From NCBI GenBank assembly GCA_964511385.1, contig CAZEFE010000001.1, positions 510,573 through 574,572 of the forward strand: 64,000 nucleotides of DNA, given 5' to 3'. Positions 52,924-61,758 of this stretch are shown here, piece after piece. Source of the stretch: CAILHX01 sp964511385 (GTDB lineage Bacteria; Pseudomonadota; Gammaproteobacteria; Burkholderiales; Methylophilaceae). Every line of letters begins with the position of its first letter. Positions within the stretch are counted from its first letter, which is position 1. The notes beneath the pieces were generated by a model, which was given only the letters and a program-made list of their open reading frames with translations, had not been told where the DNA came from and made no database searches. The position numbers and the translations under genes were made by a program.

Positions 52924-55287
52924 TTATTCTGCCAGCTTTCTCCACGTGGTTGTGACCGTGTCCGGGTTGAGCGACACGCTCTGGATGCCGGCATTGACCA
53001 GCCACTGCGCAAAGTCCGGGTGGTCGGACGGCCCCTGGCCGCAGATGCCGACGTACTTGCCCAGGCGGTTGCAGGTGTCGATCGCCATGGTGAGCAGTTT
53101 CTGCACCGCCGGGTTGCGCTCGTCGAAAGCGTCGGCCACCAGCGACGAATCGCGGTCCACGCCCAGCGTGAGTTGCGTGAGGTCGTTGGAGCCGATGGAA
53201 AAGCCGTCGAAATATTGCAAGAACTCTTCCGCCAGCAAGGCGTTGGAAGGAATCTCGCACATCATGATCAGGCGCAATCCGTGTTCGCCGCGCTTCAGGC
53301 CATAGGTTGCCAGTTGTTCGACTACCGCCTGGGCTTCGTGCAGGGTGCGCACGAACGGCACCATCAGTTCCACATTGGTGTAGCCCAGTTGCTCGCGCAC
53401 CAGTTTCATGGCGCGGCATTCCAGCGCGAAACAGGCGCGGAAATCGGGCGCCACGTAGCGCCCCGCGCCGCGGAAGCCGAGCATGGGGTTTTCCTCGATC
53501 GGCTCGTACAGCTCGCCGCCGATCAGCTTGCGGTACTCGTTGGACTTGAAGTCCGACAGGCGCACGATCACCGGCTTGGGCCAGAACGCGGCGGCGATGG
53601 TGCTGACGCCTTCCGCCAGCTTCTGCACGTAGAATTCCTGCGGGTTAGCGTAGCCGTAGGCGCGTTTGGCGACCTCGCTTTTCAGCGGCTCGATCAGGCG
53701 CTCGAACTGCAAAATCGCTTTCGGATGCACGCCGATCATGTTGTTGATGACGAACTCCATACGCGCCAGGCCCACGCCGTCATTCGGAATCTGCGAGAAA
53801 TCGAACGCCAGTTCCGGGTTGCCGACGTTCATCATGATCTTCACCGGCGGGTGGGGCAGCGCGGCATCGTCCTGCACGGTGATTTCATAGTCCAGCTTGC
53901 CTTCGTACACCGTGCCGGTGTCGCCCTCGGCGCAGCAGGCGGTGACGAGATGGCCTTCCTCCAGCCGGTCGGTGGCGTCGCCGCAGCCGACAATGGCGGG
54001 GATGCCCAGTTCGCGCGCAATAATCGCGGCGTGGCAGGTGCGCCCGCCGCGGTTGGTGATGATGGCGGCGGCCTTTTTCATCACCGGCTCCCAGTTGGGG
54101 TCGGTCATGTCGGTCACCAGGATGTCGCCGGCCTGCACGCGTTCCATCTCGTGGGAGCTCTTGACCAGCCGCACCGTGCCGACGCCAATTTTCTGGCCGA
54201 TGGCGCGGCCGGTGGTGAGCGCGGTGCCGGTGCCCAGCAATTTGAATTTTTCCACGCCGCCGGTCTTGGCCTGCTGCGACTTCACCGTTTCCGGGCGGGC
54301 CTGCAGGATGTACAGCTTGCCGTCCAGGCCGTCGCGCCCCCATTCGATATCCATCGGACGGGCATAGTGCTTTTCGATAATCATCGCGTACTGGGCGAGT
54401 TCGAGCACCTCGGCATCGTTCAGCGCGAACTGGCGGCGTTCGGTTTCGCTGGTTTCCACGGTCTTGGTGGAGCGCCCCGCCGCCGTGGCGTCGGTGAACA
54501 GCATTTTGATCAGCTTGGAGCCGAGGTTGCGGCGCACGATGGCGGGCTTGCCCGCCGCCAGCATCGGCTTGTGCACGTAGAATTCGTCCGGGTTGACCGC
54601 CCCCTGTACCACGGTCTCGCCCAAGCCGTGGGAAGCGGTGATAAACACCACGTCGTTGAAGCCGGATTCGGTATCCATGGTGAACATCACGCCGGCGGCG
54701 CCGATGTCGCTGCGCACCATGCGCTGCACGCCGGCCGACAGCGCCACGGTGGAGTGGATGAAGCCCTTGTGCACGCGGTAGGCAATGGCGCGATCGTTGT
54801 ACAGCGAGGCAAATACTTCTTTCACCGCATGCAGGATGTTATCCAGGCCGTGGATGTTGAGGAAGCTTTCCTGCTGCCCGGCAAACGAGGCGTCGGGCAG
54901 GTCTTCCGCGGTGGCGGAGGAGCGCACGGCAAACGCGCCGTCGCCCGCGCTGGTAATCCTGGCGTAGTGTTCGGCAATGGCATCGTGCAGTTCGGGCTGC
55001 AGCGGCGCTTCGACGATCCACTGGCGGATCTGCTTGCCGGTGCTGGCCAGGGCCACCACGTTTTCGATATCCAGTGTGCCGAGTGCCGCCGCAATGCGGG
55101 TATCCAGGCCGTTCAGGCGCAGGAAATCGCGGTAGGCGGCAGCCGTGGTGGCAAAGCCGCCGGGCACGCGCACGCCGGCCGCCGACAGGTGCTGGATCAT
55201 TTCGCCGAGCGAGGCATTTTTGCCGCCAACGAGCTCGACATCGCCCATGCCCAACTGTTCAAACGGAATGACGTACTGCTGCTGCAT
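52924..55287 (-). CDS. ppsA: Phosphoenolpyruvate synthase
   Basis: 787 residues. N-terminal ATP-grasp (VGGKNASLGEMI; AVRSSATAEDLPDASFAGQQESFLN), the phosphohistidine swivel domain TNRGGRTCHAAIIAREL (His ~417; E. coli His421) and the C-terminal PEP-binding barrel (GFRGAGRY, SNDLTQLTLGVDRD). It makes PEP from pyruvate with ATP. The second ATG (55287) is chosen because GGAG lies before it; the upstream ATG at 55302 has no site. It is controlled by the kinase-phosphatase PpsR encoded nearby. Confidence 0.97.
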   Translation of the reverse strand: MQQQYVIPFEQLGMGDVELVGGKNASLGEMIQHLSAAGVRVPGGFATTAAAYRDFLRLNGLDTRIAAALGTLDIENVVALASTGKQIRQWIVEAPLQPELHDAIAEHYARITSAGDGAFAVRSSATAEDLPDASFAGQQESFLNIHGLDNILHAVKEVFASLYNDRAIAYRVHKGFIHSTVALSAGVQRMVRSDIGAAGVMFTMDTESGFNDVVFITASHGLGETVVQGAVNPDEFYVHKPMLAAGKPAIVRRNLGSKLIKMLFTDATAAGRSTKTVETSETERRQFALNDAEVLELAQYAMIIEKHYARPMDIEWGRDGLDGKLYILQARPETVKSQQAKTGGVEKFKLLGTGTALTTGRAIGQKIGVGTVRLVKSSHEMERVQAGDILVTDMTDPNWEPVMKKAAAIITNRGGRTCHAAIIARELGIPAIVGCGDATDRLEEGHLVTACCAEGDTGTVYEGKLDYEITVQDDAALPHPPVKIMMNVGNPELAFDFSQIPNDGVGLARMEFVINNMIGVHPKAILQFERLIEPLKSEVAKRAYGYANPQEFYVQKLAEGVSTIAAAFWPKPVIVRLSDFKSNEYRKLIGGELYEPIEENPMLGFRGAGRYVAPDFRACFALECRAMKLVREQLGYTNVELMVPFVRTLHEAQAVVEQLATYGLKRGEHGLRLIMMCEIPSNALLAEEFLQYFDGFSIGSNDLTQLTLGVDRDSSLVADAFDERNPAVQKLLTMAIDTCNRLGKYVGICGQGPSDHPDFAQWLVNAGIQSVSLNPDTVTTTWRKLAE

Positions 55288-55434
55288 GATGACTTTCTCC
55301 ATGTGTGAAACTTTTAATAAACCGTTGCCGTAAGGCCAGCCAAAACAGGCACCGAGGCTAATCAGGCCGGTTTGATTTGACTACTCAATTGTTTTAATGC
55401 AAATTATTGAAGATATTTATACACCGCCAACACA

Positions 55435-56355
55435 ATGACCCAGAACTCCCAGTATTACTACAAGAAAAACCGGCTGAAACAACTGCGGGCATTCCAGGAA
55501 GTGGTGCGAACCGGTAGTGTAACGCAAGCGGCCGAAGCATTGTTTCTCAGCCAGCCATCGGTCACGCTGCAACTGCAGGCGCTGGAGCGCGAACTGGGCG
55601 TGATGCTGTTCGAGCGGCGCGGCACCAGCATGAAAATGACGCCGCAGGGCGAGGTGCTTTATCAAATAGCCCAGCCGCTGGTGGAAGGCATCGACAAGCT
55701 GGACGAAACTTTTGCCGCCGCCTTCGGCCATATCGATTCCGGCCAGGTCACCATCGGCGCGGGGGAATCCACCATCCTCTACATCATGCCGGAGCCGGTG
55801 CAGCGCTTTACCACAGCCTATCCCAACATCCGCCTGAAAATCCAGAACGTCACCGGGCGCGACGGCCTGCGCATGCTGCGCGCGGATGAGATCGATTTCG
55901 CCATCGGTTCCATGATCGAAGTCATGGACGACATCACCTACGAACCGGTGGTGACTTACGACCCGATCCTGATCACGCCGCTGGACCACCCGCTGGCGGG
56001 AAAAAAGGAAGTCACGCTGGCCGACATCAGCCCGTACGGCCTGATCCTGCCGCCGCGCCATCTTTCCACCTGGCGCATCGTGGATTACGCCTTCAAGCAG
56101 CAAGGGCTGGAATACAAAGTAACGCTGGAAGCCGGCGGCTGGGAAGTGATCAAGAAATACGTGGAACTGGGGATGGGCATTTCCATCGTCACCGACATCT
56201 GCCTGACCGGGCAGGAAAAAGTCGCCAGGATTCCGCTGGGTAATTATTTTCCGCGCCGCAGCTACGGCATCGTGCAGCGCAAGGGCAAATACATCTCGCC
56301 GCAGGCGCAGCGCTTTATCGAGATCACCCGGCAGGTGTATGCGGAGAAGGCATAA
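55435..56355 (+). CDS. LysR-type transcriptional regulator
   Basis: 306 residues. N-terminal winged helix (LKQLRAFQEVVRTGSVTQAAEALFLSQPSVTLQLQALERELG) and a periplasmic-binding-like effector domain, ending with the LysR form GMGISIVTDICL. It lies between ppsA (divergent, ~150 bp) and ppsR. It may regulate ppsA/acs, but CysB- or CbbR-like roles are possible; the effector cannot be read from the sequence. Confidence 0.9.
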   Translation: MTQNSQYYYKKNRLKQLRAFQEVVRTGSVTQAAEALFLSQPSVTLQLQALERELGVMLFERRGTSMKMTPQGEVLYQIAQPLVEGIDKLDETFAAAFGHIDSGQVTIGAGESTILYIMPEPVQRFTTAYPNIRLKIQNVTGRDGLRMLRADEIDFAIGSMIEVMDDITYEPVVTYDPILITPLDHPLAGKKEVTLADISPYGLILPPRHLSTWRIVDYAFKQQGLEYKVTLEAGGWEVIKKYVELGMGISIVTDICLTGQEKVARIPLGNYFPRRSYGIVQRKGKYISPQAQRFIEITRQVYAEKA

Positions 56356-56372
56356 CCGGGCCACCCGTCTTT

Positions 56373-56437
56373 TGTAGGAGCCCGACTTGTCGGGCGATTC
56401 CGAGGTTTGCTATCGCCCGATCAATCGGGCTCCTACA
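56373..56437. repeat. REP pair (BIME-like) between the LysR gene and ppsR
   Basis: TGTAGGAGCCCGACTTGTCG followed by GGCGA, and after 15 bases the inverse copy TCGCCCGATCAATCGGGCTC ending CTACA. Typical inverted pair of ~25-base REP units, here in the 3'-3' gap of convergent genes. Related to the hairpin at 26545. Confidence 0.8.
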
Positions 56438-56464
56438 GCCCAGGCGGAATAAATCGGCGTATTC

Positions 56465-57280
56465 CTAATCCTTGCGGATGCCGGTTTCCTGCAGCACCGC
56501 GGTGGCGATTTCCTCGATCGAGCGGCGGCTGGAATCCAGCCAACGGATGCCTTCGTTGTGCATCATTTCCTCGGCCAGCCGGATTTCGTATTTGCAGTTT
56601 TCCAGCGAGGCGTATTTGCTGTCCGGGCGGCGCTCCTGGCGGATGCTGTGCAGGCGTTCCGGGGCGATGGTCAAGCCGAACAGCTTGCTGCGGTGCAGCG
56701 CCAGCGTGCCGGGCAGGGCCATGCGGTCGAAATCTTCCGGGATCAGCGGGTAATTGGCGGCCTTGATGCCAAACTGCATTGCCAGGTACAGGCTGGTGGG
56801 GGTCTTGCCGCAACGTGATACGCCCACCAGGATGATGTCGGCCTCTTTCAGGCTGGCATCGTTCAGGCCATCGTCATGCACCAGGGTGAAATTGATGGCT
56901 TCCACCCGTTCGCGGTAATCCTTGTTGGTCACGGCACGCGCCATGCCCACGGCCTGCGCCGGTTCCTGCCCCAGTTCCAGCGCCAGCGGGCTGACGAAAG
57001 TGCCGAACAGGTCCAGGCACAACGCGCCGCATTCTTCAAAAATCTTGCGCACTTCACTGTTCACCAGCGTCATGATCAGGATGGCGCGCACGCCTTCCTC
57101 CGCTTGCGTGGCGAGGATGCGCGCGACCGCCTGGTGGGCTTTTTCCGGGGTGTCGGTGAACGGCAGGCGCACCGGGTGGAAATGGTAGTTGCCGAAGTGG
57201 GCCAGCAGGCTGTGGCCCATGGTCTCGGCGGTAATGCCGGTGCCATCGGAAATGAAGAAGACGCTGCGATTGAGTATCAT
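56465..57280 (-). CDS. ppsR: PEP synthase regulatory protein (bifunctional kinase/pyrophosphorylase)
   Basis: 271 residues. MILNRSVFFISDGTGITAE and the nucleotide-binding DIILVGVSRCGKTPTSLYLA are DUF299/PpsR hallmarks. PpsR inactivates PpsA by ADP-dependent phosphorylation of a Thr and reactivates it by phosphate-dependent removal. The ATG at 57280 immediately abuts the ATG of glnE on the other strand, leaving no intergenic DNA, so each promoter must lie inside the other gene's coding sequence or its 5' codons. Confidence 0.94.
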   Translation of the reverse strand: MILNRSVFFISDGTGITAETMGHSLLAHFGNYHFHPVRLPFTDTPEKAHQAVARILATQAEEGVRAILIMTLVNSEVRKIFEECGALCLDLFGTFVSPLALELGQEPAQAVGMARAVTNKDYRERVEAINFTLVHDDGLNDASLKEADIILVGVSRCGKTPTSLYLAMQFGIKAANYPLIPEDFDRMALPGTLALHRSKLFGLTIAPERLHSIRQERRPDSKYASLENCKYEIRLAEEMMHNEGIRWLDSSRRSIEEIATAVLQETGIRKD

Positions 57281-60022
57281 ATGGTCATGATACCACTGCC
57301 CGAACTCTCCGAAATCCTCACCAACCCTGCGGTTGTTGCCGATGGCCAGTTGATCGCCCGCGCCTGCGACCTCAGCCCGTTTTTCCTGCGCACCCTGCAA
57401 GCGGACGCGACGCTGCTGGAGCCCCTGCTGCAAGGTCTGCACCGGCCCTACAGCCGCGATGAAATGCTGGCCGGCCTGGCTGACGCGGGCGATGAAGACG
57501 CCTTGAAACGCAGCCTGCGCCGGTTGCGCAAACACGTCATGCTGCGCCTGATTGCGCGCGACCTGAACGGCCTGGCGGATTTGCCCGAAGTGGTGGAAAC
57601 CTGCACCGTGCTGGCCGAGGTGGCGGTGGATGCCGCGGTGGAAAAGCTGGATACCTGGCAGCAGCAGACATACGGCGTGCCGATAGGCGAGGGCGGTGCC
57701 CGGCAGCGGCTGATCGTGATCGGCATGGGCAAGCTGGGCGGGCGCGAATTAAACGTGTCGTCGGATATCGACCTGATTTTTGCCTACGCCGAAGACGGCG
57801 AAACCAACGGCGCCAAATCGATCAGCAACCGCGATTATTTCACCCGCCTGGGCAAAAAACTGATCGCAGCGATTGGCGAACTAACGGCCGACGGCTTTGT
57901 GTTCCGCGTCGATATGCGGCTGCGGCCGGATGGCGATTCCGGGCCGCTGGTGTCGAGCTTTGCCGCGCTGGAGGAGTATTACCAGATGCAGGGCCGCGAA
58001 TGGGAGCGCTATGCCTGGATCAAGGGCCGCGCCATTTGCGGCGATGCGGGCGAGATCAAGGCATTGCAGGATCTGCTGCGGCCGTTCGTGTTCCGCAAAT
58101 ACCTGGACTTCGGCGCGTTTGCCTCGATGCGCGACCTTAAGGCGCAGATCAAGCGCGAAGTCGCGCGCCGCGACATGCACGACAACATCAAGCTGGGGCC
58201 GGGCGGCATCCGCGAAATCGAATTTTCCGCCCAGGTGTTCCAACTGATACGCGGCGGACAGCAGCGCGAGTTGCAGATTCGCGCCACGCAGCCGGTACTG
58301 CAACTGCTGGCGGACAAAGGGCTGGTGCCGGCGGAAACCGTGGCTGCGCTGCAACAGGCGTATGTGTTTTTGCGCAACCTGGAACATCGGCTGCAATACC
58401 TGCAAGATGCGCAGACGCAGCAACTGCCGGAAGACGAAGACAACCGCCGCCGCATCGCGCTGGGCATGGGCTTCGCCGATTGGGCCGGTTTTGTGGCCGA
58501 ACTCGACCGGCACCGCAGCCGCGTCGAGCAGCATTTCAACGAAGTGTTTGAAGACCAGTCGTCACCCGGGCAAGCCCACGCCTACGCCGGGCTGTGGAAC
58601 AACATCGCGGAAGAACAAGCCGAGGCCGGAATCCTGCAGCAGTTGGAGGAAATCGGTTTCTCCCCCGCCGACCAGGTGCTGAATGCCTTGCGCGCCATCC
58701 AGCGCAGCAGCAAATACCAGCAGTTGTCGCCGACCAGCCGGCAGCGATTCGATGGCTTGATACCCAAGCTGATTGAAAGTGCCGCTACGGTGCGTTACCC
58801 CAATCTGGCGTTGTGCCGCACCCTGGACTTCCTGGAAGTGATTGCCCGGCGCACCACGTACCTGGCCTTGCTGGAGGAATATCCCCAGGCGCTGGGCATG
58901 GTGTGCAAACTGTGCGCGGCCAGCCCGTGGCTGGCGCAATACCTGACGCAGCACCCGGTGCTGCTGGATGAGCTGCTGGACACCCGCGTGCTGTATGCCG
59001 CGCCCGATTTTGCCGCGCTGAAAAACGACCTGGAACGCCGGCTGCAAGCCTGTGGCGACGATGTGGAAGCCAAGCTGGATACGTTGCGCCAGTTCAAGCA
59101 TGCGCAAAGTTTCCGCTTTGCCGCGCAGGATGTGACTGGCGGCCTGGCACTGGAAACGCTGTCGGACCACCTCAGCGCGCTGGCCGACATCATCCTGGAT
59201 GCGGTGCTTCGCCACGCCTGGGCCGGGTTGCGCAACCGCCACCGCGAGCAGCCGCTGTTTGCCATCATCGGCTACGGCAAGCTGGGCGGCAAGGAGTTGG
59301 GCTACGCTTCCGACCTCGACATTATTTTCCTCTACGACGACGATGCGCCGGAAGCCGGCGAAATCTACGCCCGCTTCGGCCAGCGCATCAACCACTGGCT
59401 CAACAGCCTGACCTCGGCCGGCTTGCTGTACGAAACCGACCTGCGGCTGCGCCCGGACGGCGCCAGCGGCCTGCTGGTGAGCAGCGTGCAGGCGTTTGCC
59501 GAATACCAGCAGCACAAGGCCTGGCTGTGGGAACACCAAGCGATTACCCGCGCCCGCTGCTGCGCCGGGGATGCCGCCGTGGGCGCCGCGTTCGAGCGCA
59601 TCCGCCACGACATCATCTGCCGCCCGCGCGACATGGCCGACCTGCGCAATGAAGTGGTTGCCATGCGCCAGAAAATGCTGGACGGCCACTCCAACACCAC
59701 CGAGTTGTTCGACCTCAAGCATGACCGTGGCGGCATTGTGGACGTGGAATTCATGGTGCAGATGCTGGTGCTCGGCCATGCCGGCCAGCACGAGGCGCTG
59801 GCGCGCAACGTCGGCAATATCGCCCTGCTGCGGCAGGCGGGCGAGCTGGGGCTGGTGCCCGAGGCGCTGGCGCAAGCGGTTGCCGATGCCTACCGCAAAT
59901 TCCGGCGCTACCAGCACAGCCTGCGCCTGCAGGGCGAAAGCCGCACCCGGCTGGAGCATGACGTGCTGAAACAAGAAATCGCCAGCGTGCAGGCGCTGTG
60001 GGCTTTGCTGATGAACAAGTAG
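57281..60022 (+). CDS. glnE: Bifunctional glutamine synthetase adenylyltransferase/deadenylyltransferase
   Basis: 913 residues. Two nucleotidyltransferase halves with GMGKLGGRELNVSSDIDLIF (~148) and GYGKLGGKELGYASDLDIIF (~665), each with GxDxD-type metal sites, followed by GlnD_UR_UTase-like domains. It adenylylates and deadenylylates glutamine synthetase according to PII and glutamine. The ATG at 57281 is back-to-back with that of ppsR; ATG 57287 is an alternative. The last 35 bases of the coding region reappear at 60742, after an inserted toxin-antitoxin module, so the stop and last residues (LLMNK) may have been rebuilt. Confidence 0.95.
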   Translation: MVMIPLPELSEILTNPAVVADGQLIARACDLSPFFLRTLQADATLLEPLLQGLHRPYSRDEMLAGLADAGDEDALKRSLRRLRKHVMLRLIARDLNGLADLPEVVETCTVLAEVAVDAAVEKLDTWQQQTYGVPIGEGGARQRLIVIGMGKLGGRELNVSSDIDLIFAYAEDGETNGAKSISNRDYFTRLGKKLIAAIGELTADGFVFRVDMRLRPDGDSGPLVSSFAALEEYYQMQGREWERYAWIKGRAICGDAGEIKALQDLLRPFVFRKYLDFGAFASMRDLKAQIKREVARRDMHDNIKLGPGGIREIEFSAQVFQLIRGGQQRELQIRATQPVLQLLADKGLVPAETVAALQQAYVFLRNLEHRLQYLQDAQTQQLPEDEDNRRRIALGMGFADWAGFVAELDRHRSRVEQHFNEVFEDQSSPGQAHAYAGLWNNIAEEQAEAGILQQLEEIGFSPADQVLNALRAIQRSSKYQQLSPTSRQRFDGLIPKLIESAATVRYPNLALCRTLDFLEVIARRTTYLALLEEYPQALGMVCKLCAASPWLAQYLTQHPVLLDELLDTRVLYAAPDFAALKNDLERRLQACGDDVEAKLDTLRQFKHAQSFRFAAQDVTGGLALETLSDHLSALADIILDAVLRHAWAGLRNRHREQPLFAIIGYGKLGGKELGYASDLDIIFLYDDDAPEAGEIYARFGQRINHWLNSLTSAGLLYETDLRLRPDGASGLLVSSVQAFAEYQQHKAWLWEHQAITRARCCAGDAAVGAAFERIRHDIICRPRDMADLRNEVVAMRQKMLDGHSNTTELFDLKHDRGGIVDVEFMVQMLVLGHAGQHEALARNVGNIALLRQAGELGLVPEALAQAVADAYRKFRRYQHSLRLQGESRTRLEHDVLKQEIASVQALWALLMNK
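59979..60013. repeat. 35-bp direct repeat, left copy (3' end of glnE)
   Basis: Starts TCGCCAGCGTGCAGGCGCTG and ends GCTTTGCTGATG; identical to 60742-60776. It lies in the last codons of glnE. The two copies bracket a toxin-antitoxin module. Confidence 0.85.
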
Positions 60023-60107
60023 TGGTCTGGAAGATCGGAGATTCGCTTGAAATATGAATTATTATGATTAAAATGATCACATTAACTATTGTTGACAGGG
60101 CGTACCC

Positions 60108-60422
60108 ATGAAAACCATGACTGCACGAGATGCGAAGACACACTTTGGCGAGCTTTTGGATGCCATGCAACGCGAGCCGGTTCTTGTAACCAAAAACAAT
60201 CGCCCTGTAGGCATCATGATTTCGATTGATGATGCTGCGGCGACGCTGATCCCGGAAATGTTCATGGAAAAAGAGGCCGGTTACGACGAGTGGTTTCAGG
60301 CCAAAGTGAGCCGTACCATGGAATCGGTTAAGTCAGGAAAAAGCAGCACTTCCGGTCATGATGAAGTCATGGATCGTGTATGGCAAAAAATCCAAGCAAA
60401 AGCAGGTTCAGTATCTGCATAG
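60108..60422 (+). CDS. Phd/YefM-family antitoxin
   Basis: 104 residues. MTARDAKTHFGELLDAMQREPVLVTKNNRPVGIMIS is the Phd/YefM fold; the C-terminal ~60 residues differ from the usual and should bind the toxin next to it. The AT-rich stretch before it (TATTATGATTAAAATGATCAC) probably contains the operator. Lower GC than glnE and ppk2 on each side, which fits insertion. Confidence 0.85.
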   Translation: MKTMTARDAKTHFGELLDAMQREPVLVTKNNRPVGIMISIDDAAATLIPEMFMEKEAGYDEWFQAKVSRTMESVKSGKSSTSGHDEVMDRVWQKIQAKAGSVSA

Positions 60423-60431
60423 TGACCTGGT

Positions 60432-60740
60432 ATGTTCAAAATCTGTTGGTCGGAAGAGGCCGAACAAGACCTGGAAAACATCCTGCTCTATTACCTCGAA
60501 CAGGTGGGAATGCGAGTGGCTGAATCGGTTTACGGTCGAATCAGGAATCAGGTGGGGGCGCTCGAAAAATTTCCTGAGCGCTCTCGCGCAGGCCGGGTGA
60601 GTGGAACCCGGGAATATGTGATAAGCCAGTTGCCCTATATTGCCGTTATTGAAGTTGCCAAAGATGCCGTGATTGTCTTGAACATTATTCATACGGCTAA
60701 AAAATACCCGCCGGACACTGTGGCCTTGCCCAAGGAGTAA
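60432..60740 (+). CDS. RelE/ParE-family toxin
   Basis: 102 residues. WSEEAEQDLENILLYYLEQVG, FPERSRAGRVSGTREYVISQLPYIAVIEV and VLNIIHTAKKYP are the classic RelE/ParE pattern, with the Arg residues of the active pocket and the C-terminal His. It starts 9 bp after its antitoxin. Whether it cuts ribosome-bound mRNA or poisons gyrase cannot be told. Confidence 0.88.
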   Translation: MFKICWSEEAEQDLENILLYYLEQVGMRVAESVYGRIRNQVGALEKFPERSRAGRVSGTREYVISQLPYIAVIEVAKDAVIVLNIIHTAKKYPPDTVALPKE

Positions 60741-60741
60741 C

Positions 60742-60776
60742 TCGCCAGCGTGCAGGCGCTGTGGGCTTTGCTGATG
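60742..60776. repeat. 35-bp direct repeat, right copy
   Basis: Identical to the end of glnE at 59979-60013, and followed by GCATAGTGGCCTGC, similar to the post-glnE sequence (AACAAGTAGTGGTCTGG). In frame it would end glnE as ALLMA-stop, so it looks like the original glnE tail displaced by the inserted toxin-antitoxin module. Confidence 0.85.
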
Positions 60777-60828
60777 GCATAGTGGCCTGCCGGCGGCTGC
60801 GCGCACCCGACACCGAAAGGAAATGACG

Positions 60829-61716
60829 ATGAAAATTGATTCAGAAGATTTCCGGGTAAAAGAAGGCGAAAAGGTCAACCTCAAGAAATGGCCGACACTG
60901 GTGAAACCGTTTTACCAGTCAAGAGAACATTACCAGGAACTGCTGCGCGAGCAGGTGGCGAAGCTGAGCGACCTGCAACAATTGCTCTATGCCTCCAACC
61001 GCTATGCCGTGCTGCTGATATTCCAGGCCATGGATGCCGCCGGCAAGGATGGCGCCATCAAGCACGTCATGTCCGGCATCAACCCGCAAGGCTGCCAGGT
61101 CTACAGCTTCAAGCACCCCAGCGCGACGGAACTGGAGCACGATTTTCTGTGGCGTACCACCCAGTTTTTACCGGAACGCGGCCAGATCGGCATTTTCAAC
61201 CGCAGTTATTACGAGGAAGTGCTGATCGTCCGCGTGCATCCCGAAATACTCCAGGCGCAGAACCTGCCGGAACACCTGCTGGACGAAAAAACCTTGTGGC
61301 AGCAGCGCTACCAATCCATCAACGGGCTGGAAAACCACCTGCACCATAACGGCGGGCGCATTATCAAATTCTTCCTGCATATTTCACAGGAAGAACAGCG
61401 CAAGCGCTTTCTCGCCCGCATCGACGAACCGGAAAAAAACTGGAAATTCAGCCTGGCCGATATTGAAGAACGGAAGTTCTGGAAAGAATACATGCAAGCT
61501 TACGAGGCATGCCTGAGCGAAACAAGTACGGAATATGCGCCCTGGTACGCGGTACCCGCCGACGACAAGGAAAACGCCCGGCTGATTATTTCCAGAATTA
61601 TTCTCGATACGCTCCAGGCGCTGGATATGCATTATCCGGTGGCTGACGCGGAGCGCCAGCGGGAACTCCAGTTGATCCGCCAGCGGCTGATGGAAGAGGG
61701 CGCTGGCGGCAATTGA
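60829..61716 (+). CDS. ppk2: Polyphosphate kinase 2 family protein
   Basis: 295 residues from ATG 60829, which has AAAGGAA 8 bases upstream; ATG 60823 is too close. Walker A FQAMDAAGKDGAIKHVMSG, Walker B/lid IFNRSYYEEVLIVRVHPE and KFFLHISQEEQRKRFLARIDEPEKNWKFS are PPK2 signatures. PPK2 enzymes transfer phosphate between polyphosphate and nucleoside mono- or diphosphates. The class (I versus III) was not resolved. Confidence 0.92.
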   Translation: MKIDSEDFRVKEGEKVNLKKWPTLVKPFYQSREHYQELLREQVAKLSDLQQLLYASNRYAVLLIFQAMDAAGKDGAIKHVMSGINPQGCQVYSFKHPSATELEHDFLWRTTQFLPERGQIGIFNRSYYEEVLIVRVHPEILQAQNLPEHLLDEKTLWQQRYQSINGLENHLHHNGGRIIKFFLHISQEEQRKRFLARIDEPEKNWKFSLADIEERKFWKEYMQAYEACLSETSTEYAPWYAVPADDKENARLIISRIILDTLQALDMHYPVADAERQRELQLIRQRLMEEGAGGN

Positions 61717-61758
61717 GGCCGGCCAAGTATTGGCCTGGACTGCGCCGGGAACGGCTTG

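Noticed and set aside
53020..55308. 762-residue open frame on the plus strand opposite ppsA
   Set aside because: PEP synthase on the minus strand has all catalytic motifs; the plus frame is its shadow.
55303..55434. Riboswitch or small RNA between ppsA and the LysR gene
   Set aside because: Only ordinary AT-rich promoter-like DNA was seen, with no convincing conserved structure.
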